From: Enterococcus devriesei
Lineage (GTDB): Bacteria > Bacillota > Bacilli > Lactobacillales > Enterococcaceae
DNA length: 64,000 nt
Assembly: GCF_001885905.1 (NCBI RefSeq)
Contig: NZ_JXKM01000006.1
Coordinates: 62,001-126,000, forward strand
Direction of reading: 5' to 3'
Under the pieces are notes generated by a model, which saw nothing but the letters and a program-made list of their open reading frames with translations, made no database searches and was not told the origin of the DNA. How positions within the stretch are numbered: position 1 is the stretch's first letter; every line of letters starts with the position of its first letter. Below are positions 23,148 through 31,913 of the stretch, piece by piece. Made by a program: the position numbers and the translations under genes.

Positions 23148-25577
23148 ATGAATATCCAAACAAAAGAACTGAACGCGCCGTATTTTGGTCAATTAACGAA
23201 TCGCATGAATCGTTTTCGTGAATCTGTTCTGACGAAAAAACCGTACATTGATGCTGAGCGGTCGTTGCTTGCGACGGAGGCCTATCAACAGCATCAAAAT
23301 CAGCCGAGTACAGTGAAACGGGCACTGATGTTGCAGAATATTTTAGAAAAAATGACGATCTTTATTGAAGAAGAGACGTTAATCGTAGGCAATCAGGCTT
23401 CTTCTAATCGGGATGCGCCAATTTTTCCGGAATACACGATGGAATTCGTTTTGAATGAATTGGATTTGTTTGAAAAGCGTGATGGGGATGTGTTCTATAT
23501 CACGGAAAAAACCAAAGAAGACTTGCGTTCCATCGCACCATTTTGGGAAAATAATAATTTGCGTGCCAAAGGCTGGGCACTGTTACCAGATGAAGTCAGT
23601 GTTTTTATGGAGACCGGCTTTTTCGGGATGGAAGGCAAGCTGAATTCTGGCGATGCTCATTTGGCGGTAGATTATGGACAAATGCTGCGAGTGGGGTTGA
23701 AGGGCTATGAAGAACGAACGAAAAAGGAAAAAGCCGCATTAGATTTGACGATTCCAGAAAGCTTGGATAAGTATCAGTTTTACAAAGCAGTTTTGATTAT
23801 GATTGACGCAGTGAAGACTTTTGCGGAACGCTTCTCAGCGTTAGCCAAAGAAAAGGCGGAAACTGCGAATCCTAAACGGCGCGCAGAATTATTAGAAATT
23901 AGCCGGATCTGTGGAAAGGTTCCTTATGAACCAGCGGAAACGTTTCAAGAAGCGGTTCAAGCGACATGGTTCATTCAATTACTTTTACAAATCGAATCAA
24001 ATGGTCATTCCTTATCTTATGGGCGTTTTGACCAATACATTTATCCTTATTTAAAAACAGATTTGGAAAAAGGGGCGATTACGGAAGATCAAGCGGTGGA
24101 GCTTTTGACGAACCTTTGGATCAAAACGTTGACAGTCAATAAGGTCCGTAGCCAAGCCCATACGTTCAGTAGTGCCGGTAGTCCGCTTTATCAAAATGTT
24201 ACGATCGGCGGGCAAACCCGCGATAAAAAAGATGCAGTTAATCAGTTATCGTACTTAGTTTTACGCAGTGTTGCCCAAACCAAATTGCCGCAACCGAATT
24301 TGACCGTGCGTTATCACGCGGGGTTAGACAATCGTTTCATGAGTGAGTGTATCGAAGTGATGAAGCTAGGTTTTGGTATGCCGGCTTTCAACAATGATGA
24401 GATCATTATTCCCTCCTTTATGAAGGTAGGGGTGACGGAAGCGGATGCGTATGATTATAGTGCGATCGGTTGTGTGGAAACGGCGGTTCCGGGAAAATGG
24501 GGCTATCGGTGTACTGGTATGAGCTATATGAATTTTCCGAAAATTTTGATGATCGCTATGAACGACGGGATCGATCCTGTTTCAGGGAAACGGTTTGTTC
24601 AAGGCTATGGGCACTTCAAAGAGATGCATTCCTATGAGGAACTTCAAATGGCTTGGGACAAAACGGTGCGTGAGCTGACGCGCATGAGTGTGATCGTAGA
24701 AAATGCGATTGATTTAGGATTAGAACGGGATGTGCCTGATATTTTATGCTCGGCGTTAACCGAAGACTGTATCGGTCGCGGCAAGACCTTGAAAGAAGGC
24801 GGTGCGGTCTATGATTTTATTTCTGGATTGCAAGTTGGGATTGCCAATATGGCGGATTCATTAGCGGCCATCAAGCAGCTGGTCTTTGATGAAGAAAAAG
24901 TCACGCCAAATGAATTGTGGGAAGCCTTGATGACAGATTATGCAAGTGAGCGCGGTCAAGAAATCCAGCAAATGATCTTACATGATGTACCGAAATACGG
25001 AAACGATGACGATCGTGTCGATCAATTAATTACAGCAGCCTATGACAGCTACATCGATGAGATCGCCAAATACCCCAATACGCGCTATGGACGGGGGCCA
25101 ATCGGTGGAATCCGCTATTCCGGAACTTCATCGATCTCAGCGAATGTCGGCCAAGGGAAAGCCACCATGGCAACGCCGGACGGCCGAAATGCGTGGGTAC
25201 CGCTGGCAGAAGGCTGTTCACCTTCTCATAACATGGATAAAAACGGCCCAACAGCTGTCTTGAAATCCGTGTCGAAGTTGCGGACCGAAGATATTCTTGG
25301 CGGTGTGCTACTGAATCAAAAGGTTAACCCTCAAACACTTGCCAAAGAAGAAGACAAACAAAAATTGATCATGCTGCTGCGGGCTTTCTTCAATAAGCTG
25401 CACGGGTATCATATCCAATACAATGTTGTCTCAAGAGAAACCTTGATAGATGCGCAAGAACACCCCGAAAAGCATCGCGATTTAATTGTTCGTGTGGCTG
25501 GTTATTCGGCGTTCTTCAATGTATTATCGAAGGCGACCCAAGATGATATTATTGAGCGGACGGAGCATAGTTTGTAG
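23148..25577 (+). CDS. Glycyl-radical enzyme, dehydratase/lyase (GCVE) type
   Basis: An 809-residue glycyl-radical enzyme. The radical site is RVAGYSAFF near the C-terminus (Gly785) and the thiyl site is AIGCVETAVPG (Cys442, with Glu444). True pyruvate formate-lyases have two adjacent cysteines; a single Cys in a GCVE context marks the eliminase branch that includes glycerol/diol dehydratase and choline lyase. It is often annotated PflD. No microcompartment or aldehyde dehydrogenase genes lie nearby, so the substrate is open. AACGGAGG precedes the ATG. It should be active only without oxygen. Confidence 0.9.
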   Translation: MNIQTKELNAPYFGQLTNRMNRFRESVLTKKPYIDAERSLLATEAYQQHQNQPSTVKRALMLQNILEKMTIFIEEETLIVGNQASSNRDAPIFPEYTMEFVLNELDLFEKRDGDVFYITEKTKEDLRSIAPFWENNNLRAKGWALLPDEVSVFMETGFFGMEGKLNSGDAHLAVDYGQMLRVGLKGYEERTKKEKAALDLTIPESLDKYQFYKAVLIMIDAVKTFAERFSALAKEKAETANPKRRAELLEISRICGKVPYEPAETFQEAVQATWFIQLLLQIESNGHSLSYGRFDQYIYPYLKTDLEKGAITEDQAVELLTNLWIKTLTVNKVRSQAHTFSSAGSPLYQNVTIGGQTRDKKDAVNQLSYLVLRSVAQTKLPQPNLTVRYHAGLDNRFMSECIEVMKLGFGMPAFNNDEIIIPSFMKVGVTEADAYDYSAIGCVETAVPGKWGYRCTGMSYMNFPKILMIAMNDGIDPVSGKRFVQGYGHFKEMHSYEELQMAWDKTVRELTRMSVIVENAIDLGLERDVPDILCSALTEDCIGRGKTLKEGGAVYDFISGLQVGIANMADSLAAIKQLVFDEEKVTPNELWEALMTDYASERGQEIQQMILHDVPKYGNDDDRVDQLITAAYDSYIDEIAKYPNTRYGRGPIGGIRYSGTSSISANVGQGKATMATPDGRNAWVPLAEGCSPSHNMDKNGPTAVLKSVSKLRTEDILGGVLLNQKVNPQTLAKEEDKQKLIMLLRAFFNKLHGYHIQYNVVSRETLIDAQEHPEKHRDLIVRVAGYSAFFNVLSKATQDDIIERTEHSL

Positions 25578-25597
25578 ATAGACCAAACGCAAACAAT

Positions 25598-25646
25598 TAA
25601 AAGACTAGGCAGATTCCAAGATTCATGGGTCTGCCTAGTCTTTTTA
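25598..25646. terminator. Bidirectional terminator
   Basis: AGACTAGGCAGA pairs with TCTGCCTAGTCT over a loop of about sixteen bases, with A and T tracts on the two sides. It separates the converging glycyl-radical enzyme and PfkB genes. Confidence 0.9.
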
Positions 25647-25658
25647 TAATATTCGTAT

Positions 25659-26630
25659 TTAATTTTTTGAACTTACAGCCGCAATTTTTTCCAAACGAAT
25701 GTCAGGAATAAAAGTCTTTAATTGTTCCTTATCAATCGTACCGTTTGTTTCGAATTGAGCGTTGGAAATACCACAGGCCATAGCATATTTAATGGCATCT
25801 TCAATTGAAAAGTTCTGACTAATGGCATAAGCCATACCACCAACCGTAGAATCCCCGCAACCTGTCGTATTAACGATTGGAACCTCAGGAATCCGAACGT
25901 TGTAAATGGTTTCATTATGTTTGACGATGGCGCCGTCACCGCCGCAGGAAATCATGATCGTCTCAATCTCGGCAAAAAGATCCGTTTCTAAGATGGTGAT
26001 GATTTCTTCAAGTGAATCGATCTCTTTTCCAATCAATTCACTTAATTCGTGCGTATTAGGTTTAATAAAGCTAGGTCGAATAGCAGGATTTGCTAAACAA
26101 TTTTCCAATTGCTCACCGGAGATATCCATCAGTATCGGGAATTCATTGCCTAAACGTTCCCGTAGAAACTGCAATAATTTGCCGTGAAAATTGGGATCAT
26201 CGGAATTGACGGAACCGGAAACACAAATTACATTGATGGGGTATTTGTTTAAGAGCAGAGCAAGATGTTGGAAGAACCTTGCGTCATCTTTTTTTGATAA
26301 ATAAAGACCACGCTCTACTAACTCTGTATGAATATCATCATCGTGCATGATAGTGATTGCGTTACGAGAGTTGCCATCAACGGTTAAAAACTCTAGTTGA
26401 TATCGATCTTCTCCTATCAAGGTATCTAGGATATTTTGACCAACTGGGCCGCCAAGGATGCCAGTTAAGATGACTTTCTCGCCTGACTGTGCAATGACTC
26501 GACCAGCATTAATCCCTTTACCGCCAATGGAAGTATGAGGATTTTCTACACGATTGACTTGATCTAGCGTAAGCGAAGAAACTAAGTAATTATAATCCAT
26601 CGATGGGTTTAGAGTAATTGTCAAAATCAT
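25659..26630 (-). CDS. PfkB-family hexose-phosphate kinase (1-phosphofructokinase / tagatose-6-phosphate kinase type)
   Basis: A 323-residue kinase of the FruK/LacC group: it opens with ILTITLNPSMDYNYLV, has the GGKGINAGRV loop and ends with the active-site stretch NTTGCGDSTVGGMAYA. Its start overlaps the DeoR stop (ATGA), so the two are translationally coupled. It lies divergent from a galactitol-family PTS and class II aldolase and probably adds a second phosphate to the sugar phosphate they supply. Whether it acts on a 1- or 6-phosphate cannot be told. Confidence 0.85.
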   Translation of the reverse strand: MILTITLNPSMDYNYLVSSLTLDQVNRVENPHTSIGGKGINAGRVIAQSGEKVILTGILGGPVGQNILDTLIGEDRYQLEFLTVDGNSRNAITIMHDDDIHTELVERGLYLSKKDDARFFQHLALLLNKYPINVICVSGSVNSDDPNFHGKLLQFLRERLGNEFPILMDISGEQLENCLANPAIRPSFIKPNTHELSELIGKEIDSLEEIITILETDLFAEIETIMISCGGDGAIVKHNETIYNVRIPEVPIVNTTGCGDSTVGGMAYAISQNFSIEDAIKYAMACGISNAQFETNGTIDKEQLKTFIPDIRLEKIAAVSSKN

Positions 26631-27397
26631 GCCTGCTCCTCCTTCAAAATCTTAGTAAAGGTATTGTAATAATCACGAGTTGTATCGGTTAACTTATCAT
26701 CTGTAATCAAACAATCGATATCTGACAACGAATAGAAGGTATAGACATCGGACCGATTGAATTTTGAACTATCAGCCACGACATATTTCTTCCTAGCGTG
26801 TTTAAAAGCAACACGTTGAATCGAACCTTCAATAGGATTAGCAGTGGTTACATTATTGTCAAAAACACCATTAGTAGCAGCAAATGCTCGATCAATGTTG
26901 ATGTTATCGAAGCTTTTTTCAGCGATTTCACCATAAAATTCCTCCGTTGTTCGAGAAAACTCTCCGCCGGTCAGTAAGACCCGATAATCCGTGTTATGAA
27001 TTAAATAATTAAAGGCCAGCAAACTATTTGTGATGACAAATAAGTTTGCTTTTTTGATTTCGGGCAGGGCGTGGAGCATAGTTGTTCCAGCTCCAATATA
27101 AATCGTATCATTATCTGAAATAATGCTATTCATTACTTTACCGATAAATTGTTTTTCGGTCACATTCGTATCGATTTTTTCTTGGGTCGATAATTCTTGT
27201 TCAATCTTCTCTAGCTTTTGAGCCCCGCCATAAATTTTTACTAATAATGATTGCTCCGCCAGTTCATTGATATCTCTTCTGATCGTCATATCTGAAACAT
27301 TTAAGTTTGTCGATATTTCTGGAATTGATAAGTAATCGTTCTTATGCAGCAAAGCTAAAATTTTTTCTTGCCGCTCCTTTTTCAACATAGAAAACAC
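26627..27397 (-). CDS. DeoR-family regulator of the first galactitol-type PTS cluster
   Basis: A 256-residue DeoR protein with helix-turn-helix DYLSIPEISTNLNVSDMTIRRD and a sensing domain (YIGAGTTMLHALPEI, VITNSLLAFNYLI, VADSSKFNRSDVYTF). An ATG three codons in (MLKKERQEK) is an alternative start. It is co-transcribed with the kinase and divergent from the PTS genes. The intergenic region has GTTAA repeats at exact 10-base spacing that are its likely operators. Confidence 0.87.
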   Translation of the reverse strand: MFSMLKKERQEKILALLHKNDYLSIPEISTNLNVSDMTIRRDINELAEQSLLVKIYGGAQKLEKIEQELSTQEKIDTNVTEKQFIGKVMNSIISDNDTIYIGAGTTMLHALPEIKKANLFVITNSLLAFNYLIHNTDYRVLLTGGEFSRTTEEFYGEIAEKSFDNINIDRAFAATNGVFDNNVTTANPIEGSIQRVAFKHARKKYVVADSSKFNRSDVYTFYSLSDIDCLITDDKLTDTTRDYYNTFTKILKEEQA

Positions 27398-27492
27398 TCC
27401 TTAATAAGTAAGCTCTTACAAAATAATCAGTCAAGCTAGAATTCTTATATACAATTAATAGCATTAGAAAAGAAAAAAAGCAAGTGAAAACT

Positions 27493-27639
27493 GTTAAGTT
27501 ATGTTAATGTTTGTTAAATAAATTGGGATATGCTTGAAATTAAATGTGCCTTTTTGATAAAAAAATAAAAGAAAGCGTTGACAAATGAAAATCAACGGTT
27601 TATATTTACATTGTAAAACAAATCTTAACAAAGATTAAC
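27493..27639. promoter_or_regulatory. Divergent control region: GTTAA repeats, cre-like box and PTS promoter
   Basis: GTTAA occurs at 27493, 27503 and 27513; its complement TTAAC occurs at 27625 and 27635, all at 10-base steps. AGAAAGCGTTGACA (27570-27583) matches the cre consensus at 13 of 14 positions and contains the -35 TTGACA; a 17-base spacer leads to TATATT (27601-27606). The layout fits a DeoR protein binding on one face of the helix at both ends, with CcpA blocking the PTS promoter. Confidence 0.7.
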
Positions 27640-27672
27640 AAAACGTTTCAACGTTTATCAGAAAGGAGCGAA

Positions 27673-28134
27673 ATGATGGATTACAAGGAGATGTTCGATC
27701 AAGAACTGATTAGCCTTGAGTTAAAGGGAGAAAATGAGGTCGAAGTTTTTCAACAGGTTGCTAAACAGTTAACGGAGCTCGGCTTTGTAAACGAAGGTTA
27801 CTTAAACGGGATTATCACTAGGGAAGAAAAATTTCCTACCGGATTGATCACCCAGCATGTCAATATTGCACTACCGCATTCTGATCCAGAGTATGTTGAG
27901 AAGCCATTTGTATACATTGCTCGCCTTAAAGATGAGGTGAAAGTTAAGCAAATGGGCGATAGTCAAGAAATGAAGGTGAAAAATTTATTTTTCTTGGGTA
28001 TTAAAGATCCGAAAGGTCAAGTTGGTTTACTGCAAGCGTTTATGGAATTATTCATGAAAGAAGAGTTTGTCACTGAATTTATTAACGAAAAAGATATCAA
28101 TAAAATCTATCAATTGTTTACTAACAATATTTAA
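27673..28134 (+). CDS. PTS EIIA, fructose/mannitol/galactitol type
   Basis: A 153-residue EIIA domain with the phosphohistidine in NIALPHSDPEYV (His69) and the following LFFLGIKDPKGQVGLLQAFMELF. AAGGAG precedes a tandem ATGATG; 27676 is an equally good start. It passes phosphate from HPr to the EIIB that follows. First gene of the PTS/aldolase operon. Confidence 0.88.
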   Translation: MMDYKEMFDQELISLELKGENEVEVFQQVAKQLTELGFVNEGYLNGIITREEKFPTGLITQHVNIALPHSDPEYVEKPFVYIARLKDEVKVKQMGDSQEMKVKNLFFLGIKDPKGQVGLLQAFMELFMKEEFVTEFINEKDINKIYQLFTNNI

Positions 28135-28156
28135 GAGAGAAGTTTAGGAGGAATTT

Positions 28157-28459
28157 ATGATGAAAAGAAGACTGATTGTAGCATGTGGAAGCGGCGTAGC
28201 AACAAGCCAAACAATCGCGAGTAAGATCGCTAGTTTGTTAGAAGATGACGGAATTGATTTCCCGGTTGATGCGGTGGATTATAAATCGATTCAAACCGAA
28301 TTACCCTCAACTGGTATTTATGTATATGTTGCGCAGCCAGATGATGAAGTCTTAGAAAAAGCTGATGAACTTGGTGTTAAGGTTTTCCCAGGAATTCCTT
28401 TCTTGACGGGGATGGGCTCAGAGCAGATTTATGATGATATCAAAGCGTTAGTCGAATAA
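28157..28459 (+). CDS. PTS EIIB, galactitol type
   Basis: A 100-residue EIIB protein with the phosphocysteine in the loop VACGSGVATSQT (Cys10), typical of galactitol-family EIIB. AGGAGG precedes an ATGATG start; 28160 is an alternative. It lies between EIIA and EIIC of the same system. Confidence 0.9.
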   Translation: MMKRRLIVACGSGVATSQTIASKIASLLEDDGIDFPVDAVDYKSIQTELPSTGIYVYVAQPDDEVLEKADELGVKVFPGIPFLTGMGSEQIYDDIKALVE

Positions 28460-28489
28460 AAAAACTTACTATAGAAAGAAGTGGAAAAA

Positions 28490-29881
28490 GTGCAAATATT
28501 TCAAGACATTATTAATTACATCTTAGGGTTGGGTTCGGCGATCTTTGTCCCATTGATTATCTTGATTTTAGGCTTAGTTGCTGGAATGAAATTAAAGAAA
28601 GCATTTATGTCAGCGATTACTTTAGGGATCGCCTTTACCGGAATGTCGATGGTCATCGGTTTCATGTCCAACGCAGTTAGCCCGGCTTCAGAAGCGTTAG
28701 CTAAAAATACCGGGTTGAATCTTCCAGCGCTGGATTTGGGCTGGACTGGAGCGGCGAGCATTACTTGGTCATGGTCTTACGCATTTGTCTTTTTCGCAGT
28801 TGTCTTAGGAGTTAACTTCGTCATGTTGATTTTGAACTGGACGAAGACGCTCAACGTTGATATGTGGAACGTTTGGGGCAAAGCTTTGACGGCATATCTA
28901 GTGTATTTTATCAGCGGCAGTTTATTAGCTGGTTTTGCTACAGCAATCGCGCAAGTGATTTTAGAATTGAAGATGGGGGATATGTTCCAACGCCATATTG
29001 AAGATTTAACAGGTATTCCATTGGTAACGGTTACTCACTTAATGAATATTTCAGCAGTCCTTTTGTTGCCAATCAATATCATTATGGATAAAATTCCTTT
29101 CTTTAACAAACAGGCGGATACTAAAGCTTTAAAGAAAAAAATCGGGATTTTCTCAGAAAACTCAGTAATGGGCTTCATCATCGGATTGGGCTTAGGATTA
29201 GCTGCGGCATACGGTGTATCAGGTTCATTGAACTTGGCTATTCAAATCGCTACAGCGATGGCATTGTTCCCAATGATCTCTAAAATGTTCATGCAATCAC
29301 TTTCCCCATTAGCAGATGCGATGTCTGAAATGATGAAGAAACGTTTCAAAGATCGCGAAGTCTATATTGGTTTGGACTGGCCCGTATTAGCTGGTCGTTC
29401 AGAAATTTGGGTAACAGCGATTCTTTTAGTACCCGTCTTTATTGGCTACGCAATTATTTTGCCAGGCAACGCAGTTTTACCATTAGCTGGGATTATTAAC
29501 TATTCTATCGCAGTCGGCGGGTTGTTATTAACTGGTGGGAATCTTGTCAGAATGCTGATCATGGGTGTTATTTCAATGCCGATCTATCTATACGCAGCAA
29601 CTTATTTAACTCCGATTTTAACTGGTTTAGCAGATAAAACCGGAGCGGTAGAAGGAATTAAAAAGGGTCAGCAAATCACGTGGTCATCAATTGAAGGGCC
29701 AGAGTTTCGAATTTTATTTGCTGAAGCTTTTAAAGGAAATATTTTAGGAATCGTTGGTGCGATCGCCTTTATTGCCATGTTTGTTTGGTTATACAAATAC
29801 ATGAATAAAGCCAAGGTTCCAAGCCAAAGATACGAAGCAACAGTAGATAAAAAAGTCAGTGGCGTGAAAGTCGCTGGTTAA
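28490..29881 (+). CDS. PTS EIIC, galactitol family
   Basis: A permease of about 463 residues. The GTG at 28490 is preferred since AGAAGTGG lies just upstream and the protein then begins MQIFQDIINYILGLG, matching GatC starts; a GTG at 28481 is possible. Landmarks are LDLGWTGAASITWSW, NVDMWNVWGKALTAY, YIGLDWPVLAGRSEIW and LPGNAVLPLAGI. It carries a sugar or polyol across the membrane with phosphorylation by the EIIAB encoded upstream. Confidence 0.87.
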   Translation: MQIFQDIINYILGLGSAIFVPLIILILGLVAGMKLKKAFMSAITLGIAFTGMSMVIGFMSNAVSPASEALAKNTGLNLPALDLGWTGAASITWSWSYAFVFFAVVLGVNFVMLILNWTKTLNVDMWNVWGKALTAYLVYFISGSLLAGFATAIAQVILELKMGDMFQRHIEDLTGIPLVTVTHLMNISAVLLLPINIIMDKIPFFNKQADTKALKKKIGIFSENSVMGFIIGLGLGLAAAYGVSGSLNLAIQIATAMALFPMISKMFMQSLSPLADAMSEMMKKRFKDREVYIGLDWPVLAGRSEIWVTAILLVPVFIGYAIILPGNAVLPLAGIINYSIAVGGLLLTGGNLVRMLIMGVISMPIYLYAATYLTPILTGLADKTGAVEGIKKGQQITWSSIEGPEFRILFAEAFKGNILGIVGAIAFIAMFVWLYKYMNKAKVPSQRYEATVDKKVSGVKVAG

Positions 29882-29910
29882 TTCAAACCATTGAAGGGTA
29901 GGGAAAACGA

Positions 29911-30177
29911 ATGACTAACAATAAAGAAAATAAAGAAAAAACGAAATGGCTATTGGTTCTCTTTCTTGCGATTATTAGTTTTCTCTTAGCCTTCATGACT
30001 CAGCAGCTGATCTTTAATTTTATTGCCATTATTTTGGCAATTTGTGTGTACAAGTATGGCAATCCGATCTTATTTAAAGAATACGATGACCGTAGAAAGC
30101 GAAAGTACAAAGAAGCGATGGAAGTCAGAAATGCGGCTCAAACAGCAATTACTAGTAAAAGAATTTTCAAAAAATAG
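29911..30177 (+). CDS. Small two-TM membrane protein in the PTS operon
   Basis: An 88-residue protein with a basic start, one long hydrophobic block that can make two helices (residues about 13-48), and a highly charged C-terminal half (DDRRKRKYKEAMEVRNAAQ). It lies 29 bases after the EIIC and 17 before the aldolase start. No family recognised. Its location suggests an accessory of the transporter. Confidence 0.65.
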   Translation: MTNNKENKEKTKWLLVLFLAIISFLLAFMTQQLIFNFIAIILAICVYKYGNPILFKEYDDRRKRKYKEAMEVRNAAQTAITSKRIFKK

Positions 30178-30194
30178 AAAAGGTGGTCTCGACT

Positions 30195-30947
30195 ATGTCA
30201 GACGGACGGATGATTTTTGAGAGAGAAAGAGAAGATTTAGCACGGATTGTGAAGTTGATCTTCGCACGAAAGAATACGAATGTTGCGGGAGGAAACTTTT
30301 CTTTTAAAACAACAGACGATTATGGAAAAGAATATATTATTATGACCCCTACAATGATGTCAGAGGCTTATCTAGGTGAGGTCTCGCCAGCGCAGATTTT
30401 AGTAGTAGAACCACACACTCGCAAAGTGATCGACGGAGTAGGACAATTAACACGGGAAATTAATTTGCACGAAGCAGTTTATGATACAAACCCAGAAATT
30501 AAAGCGGTGCTACATGCCCATGCCCCAAACGCGATGTTTTGGGCAACTTCTGGATTGGATATGCCCAACTTAACGGAAGCGACTCAAAAAATTGGCTATG
30601 TGCCAGTGCTTGATTTTGAACCAAATTGTTCGACGGAATTAGCTGAATTGGTTTCTACTTATATGGAAAAAGAGCAGTTAGCAATTCCAAACATGTTACT
30701 ATTAAATAGTCATGGCGTTTTAATCAGTGCTCCTGGTGAAACAGGAATCGAAGCGATTCATAAGGCATTGCAGATTCTTGATACAACAGAATGGAATGCT
30801 GAGATTGCCTATAAACAAACGGTTTTCCAATCATTGGGTCTGCTAGACGGCTACTATTCAAAAGGAAAACAAATCGGTACGATCGAAGATTTAAAAGACC
30901 ATACGCCGCTTTATAACCGGGAAGAAATTTTTGCCGGTGGTGATTAA
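30195..30947 (+). CDS. Class II aldolase/adducin-family protein (fuculose-phosphate aldolase type)
   Basis: A 250-residue protein with the zinc-site histidines of the FucA/AraD/RhaD family: HEAVYD, VLHAHAPNAMFW and LLNSHGVLI. The ATG at 30195 follows AAAGGTGG. Family members split ketose-1-phosphates into dihydroxyacetone phosphate and an aldehyde, or epimerise pentulose phosphates. Its place after a galactitol-family PTS suggests cleavage of the imported sugar phosphate or a derivative. The substrate is unknown. Confidence 0.85.
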   Translation: MSDGRMIFEREREDLARIVKLIFARKNTNVAGGNFSFKTTDDYGKEYIIMTPTMMSEAYLGEVSPAQILVVEPHTRKVIDGVGQLTREINLHEAVYDTNPEIKAVLHAHAPNAMFWATSGLDMPNLTEATQKIGYVPVLDFEPNCSTELAELVSTYMEKEQLAIPNMLLLNSHGVLISAPGETGIEAIHKALQILDTTEWNAEIAYKQTVFQSLGLLDGYYSKGKQIGTIEDLKDHTPLYNREEIFAGGD

Positions 30948-30959
30948 AGTTAACTAAGT

Positions 30960-31006
30960 TACTTGAACAAGAAAATTTCGTAGATTTTCTTGTTCAAGTT
31001 TTTTTG
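30960..31006 (+). terminator. Terminator of the PTS-aldolase operon
   Basis: CTTGAACAAGAAAAT and ATTTTCTTGTTCAAG form a 15-pair stem followed by seven T. Confidence 0.95.
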
Positions 31007-31094
31007 TTTTTGTTGATTAAAGACCGAATAACGAAACTAAAGCTAGAACATTTCAACAAAATTTGATACTCTATCATTGAAGAGAGGCGATGAA

Positions 31095-31847
31095 ATGTTA
31101 AAAACGGATCGATTTCAAGCAATCATGTCTTTGTTAGAAATAAATGGAACCATTCGCGTGAGTGATATTATGGAAAAGCTATCGGTATCAGATATGACGG
31201 TGCGGCGCGACTTAGATGAATTAGAGCGGCAGGGGCTTTTAGAAAGGGTCCACGGTGGGGCGAAGCTGAATGATTTTTATCGTCATGAAGAACTTTCACA
31301 TACGGAAAAACAAATTCTTTTGCAGGAAGAGAAACAGCGGATCGTGGAAAAGGCGAGTGAGCTGATTCATGATGGAGATACGATTTTTTTAGGTCCAGGA
31401 ACAACAATGGAATTATTAGCGAAAATTATTCGCGGTGAAGGGCTACGGATCGTTACGAATTGCTGGCCGGTTTTTGAAGAGCTAAACAAGCACAAAGACG
31501 ATCGGAAAATTTATTTACTAGGCGGCGAAATGCGGGAGACGACGCAGTGTTTTGTAGGAGAAATCACCAACAAATCCTTGCAGGACATGAATTTTCACAA
31601 GGCATTCTTTAGCTGTAATGCCTTGAATGAGCAGAAAATCATGACCTCTACCTTTGAGGAAGGGCAAACCCAACAGATTGCCTTGAATAATTCTATAGAA
31701 CGCTTTTTATTGATCGATAGTTCGAAGATTGGAAAAAAGGATTTCTCGGTCTATTATAATTTGGCGGATGTGACGGCAGTTATTACGGACAAAGATGAAG
31801 CGGGACATTATGAAAAGATTGAAAAAGAAGAGAAATATGTGGTGTGA
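31095..31847 (+). CDS. DeoR-family transcriptional regulator
   Basis: A 250-residue DeoR protein beginning MLKTDRFQAIMSLLEI; the ATG at 31095 follows AGAGAGGCG. The helix-turn-helix is IRVSDIMEKLSVSDMTVRRDLDELE with LLERVHGGAKL, then the sensor domain (FLGPGTTMELLAKII, IVTNCWPVF, LIDSSKIGKKDFSVY). It stands alone between two terminators, separate from the other three DeoR genes of the window; its targets may be the converging PTS genes or the aldolase operon upstream. Confidence 0.85.
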   Translation: MLKTDRFQAIMSLLEINGTIRVSDIMEKLSVSDMTVRRDLDELERQGLLERVHGGAKLNDFYRHEELSHTEKQILLQEEKQRIVEKASELIHDGDTIFLGPGTTMELLAKIIRGEGLRIVTNCWPVFEELNKHKDDRKIYLLGGEMRETTQCFVGEITNKSLQDMNFHKAFFSCNALNEQKIMTSTFEEGQTQQIALNNSIERFLLIDSSKIGKKDFSVYYNLADVTAVITDKDEAGHYEKIEKEEKYVV

Positions 31848-31872
31848 TTTTTGAATTTAATACAAATGAAAA

Positions 31873-31908
31873 TAAAAGCGACGATCAAATTTTTGATCGT
31901 CGCTTTGT
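31873..31908. terminator. Bidirectional terminator
   Basis: AAAGCGACGATCAAA and TTTGATCGTCGCTTT pair with a short loop. It lies between the converging DeoR and EIIC genes. Confidence 0.85.
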
Positions 31909-31913
31909 TTGGT

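Noticed and set aside
23148-25577. Pyruvate formate-lyase (pflB)
   Set aside because: The active site has a single Cys in GCVE, not the adjacent Cys-Cys pair of pyruvate formate-lyase, and the length and context fit the dehydratase group.
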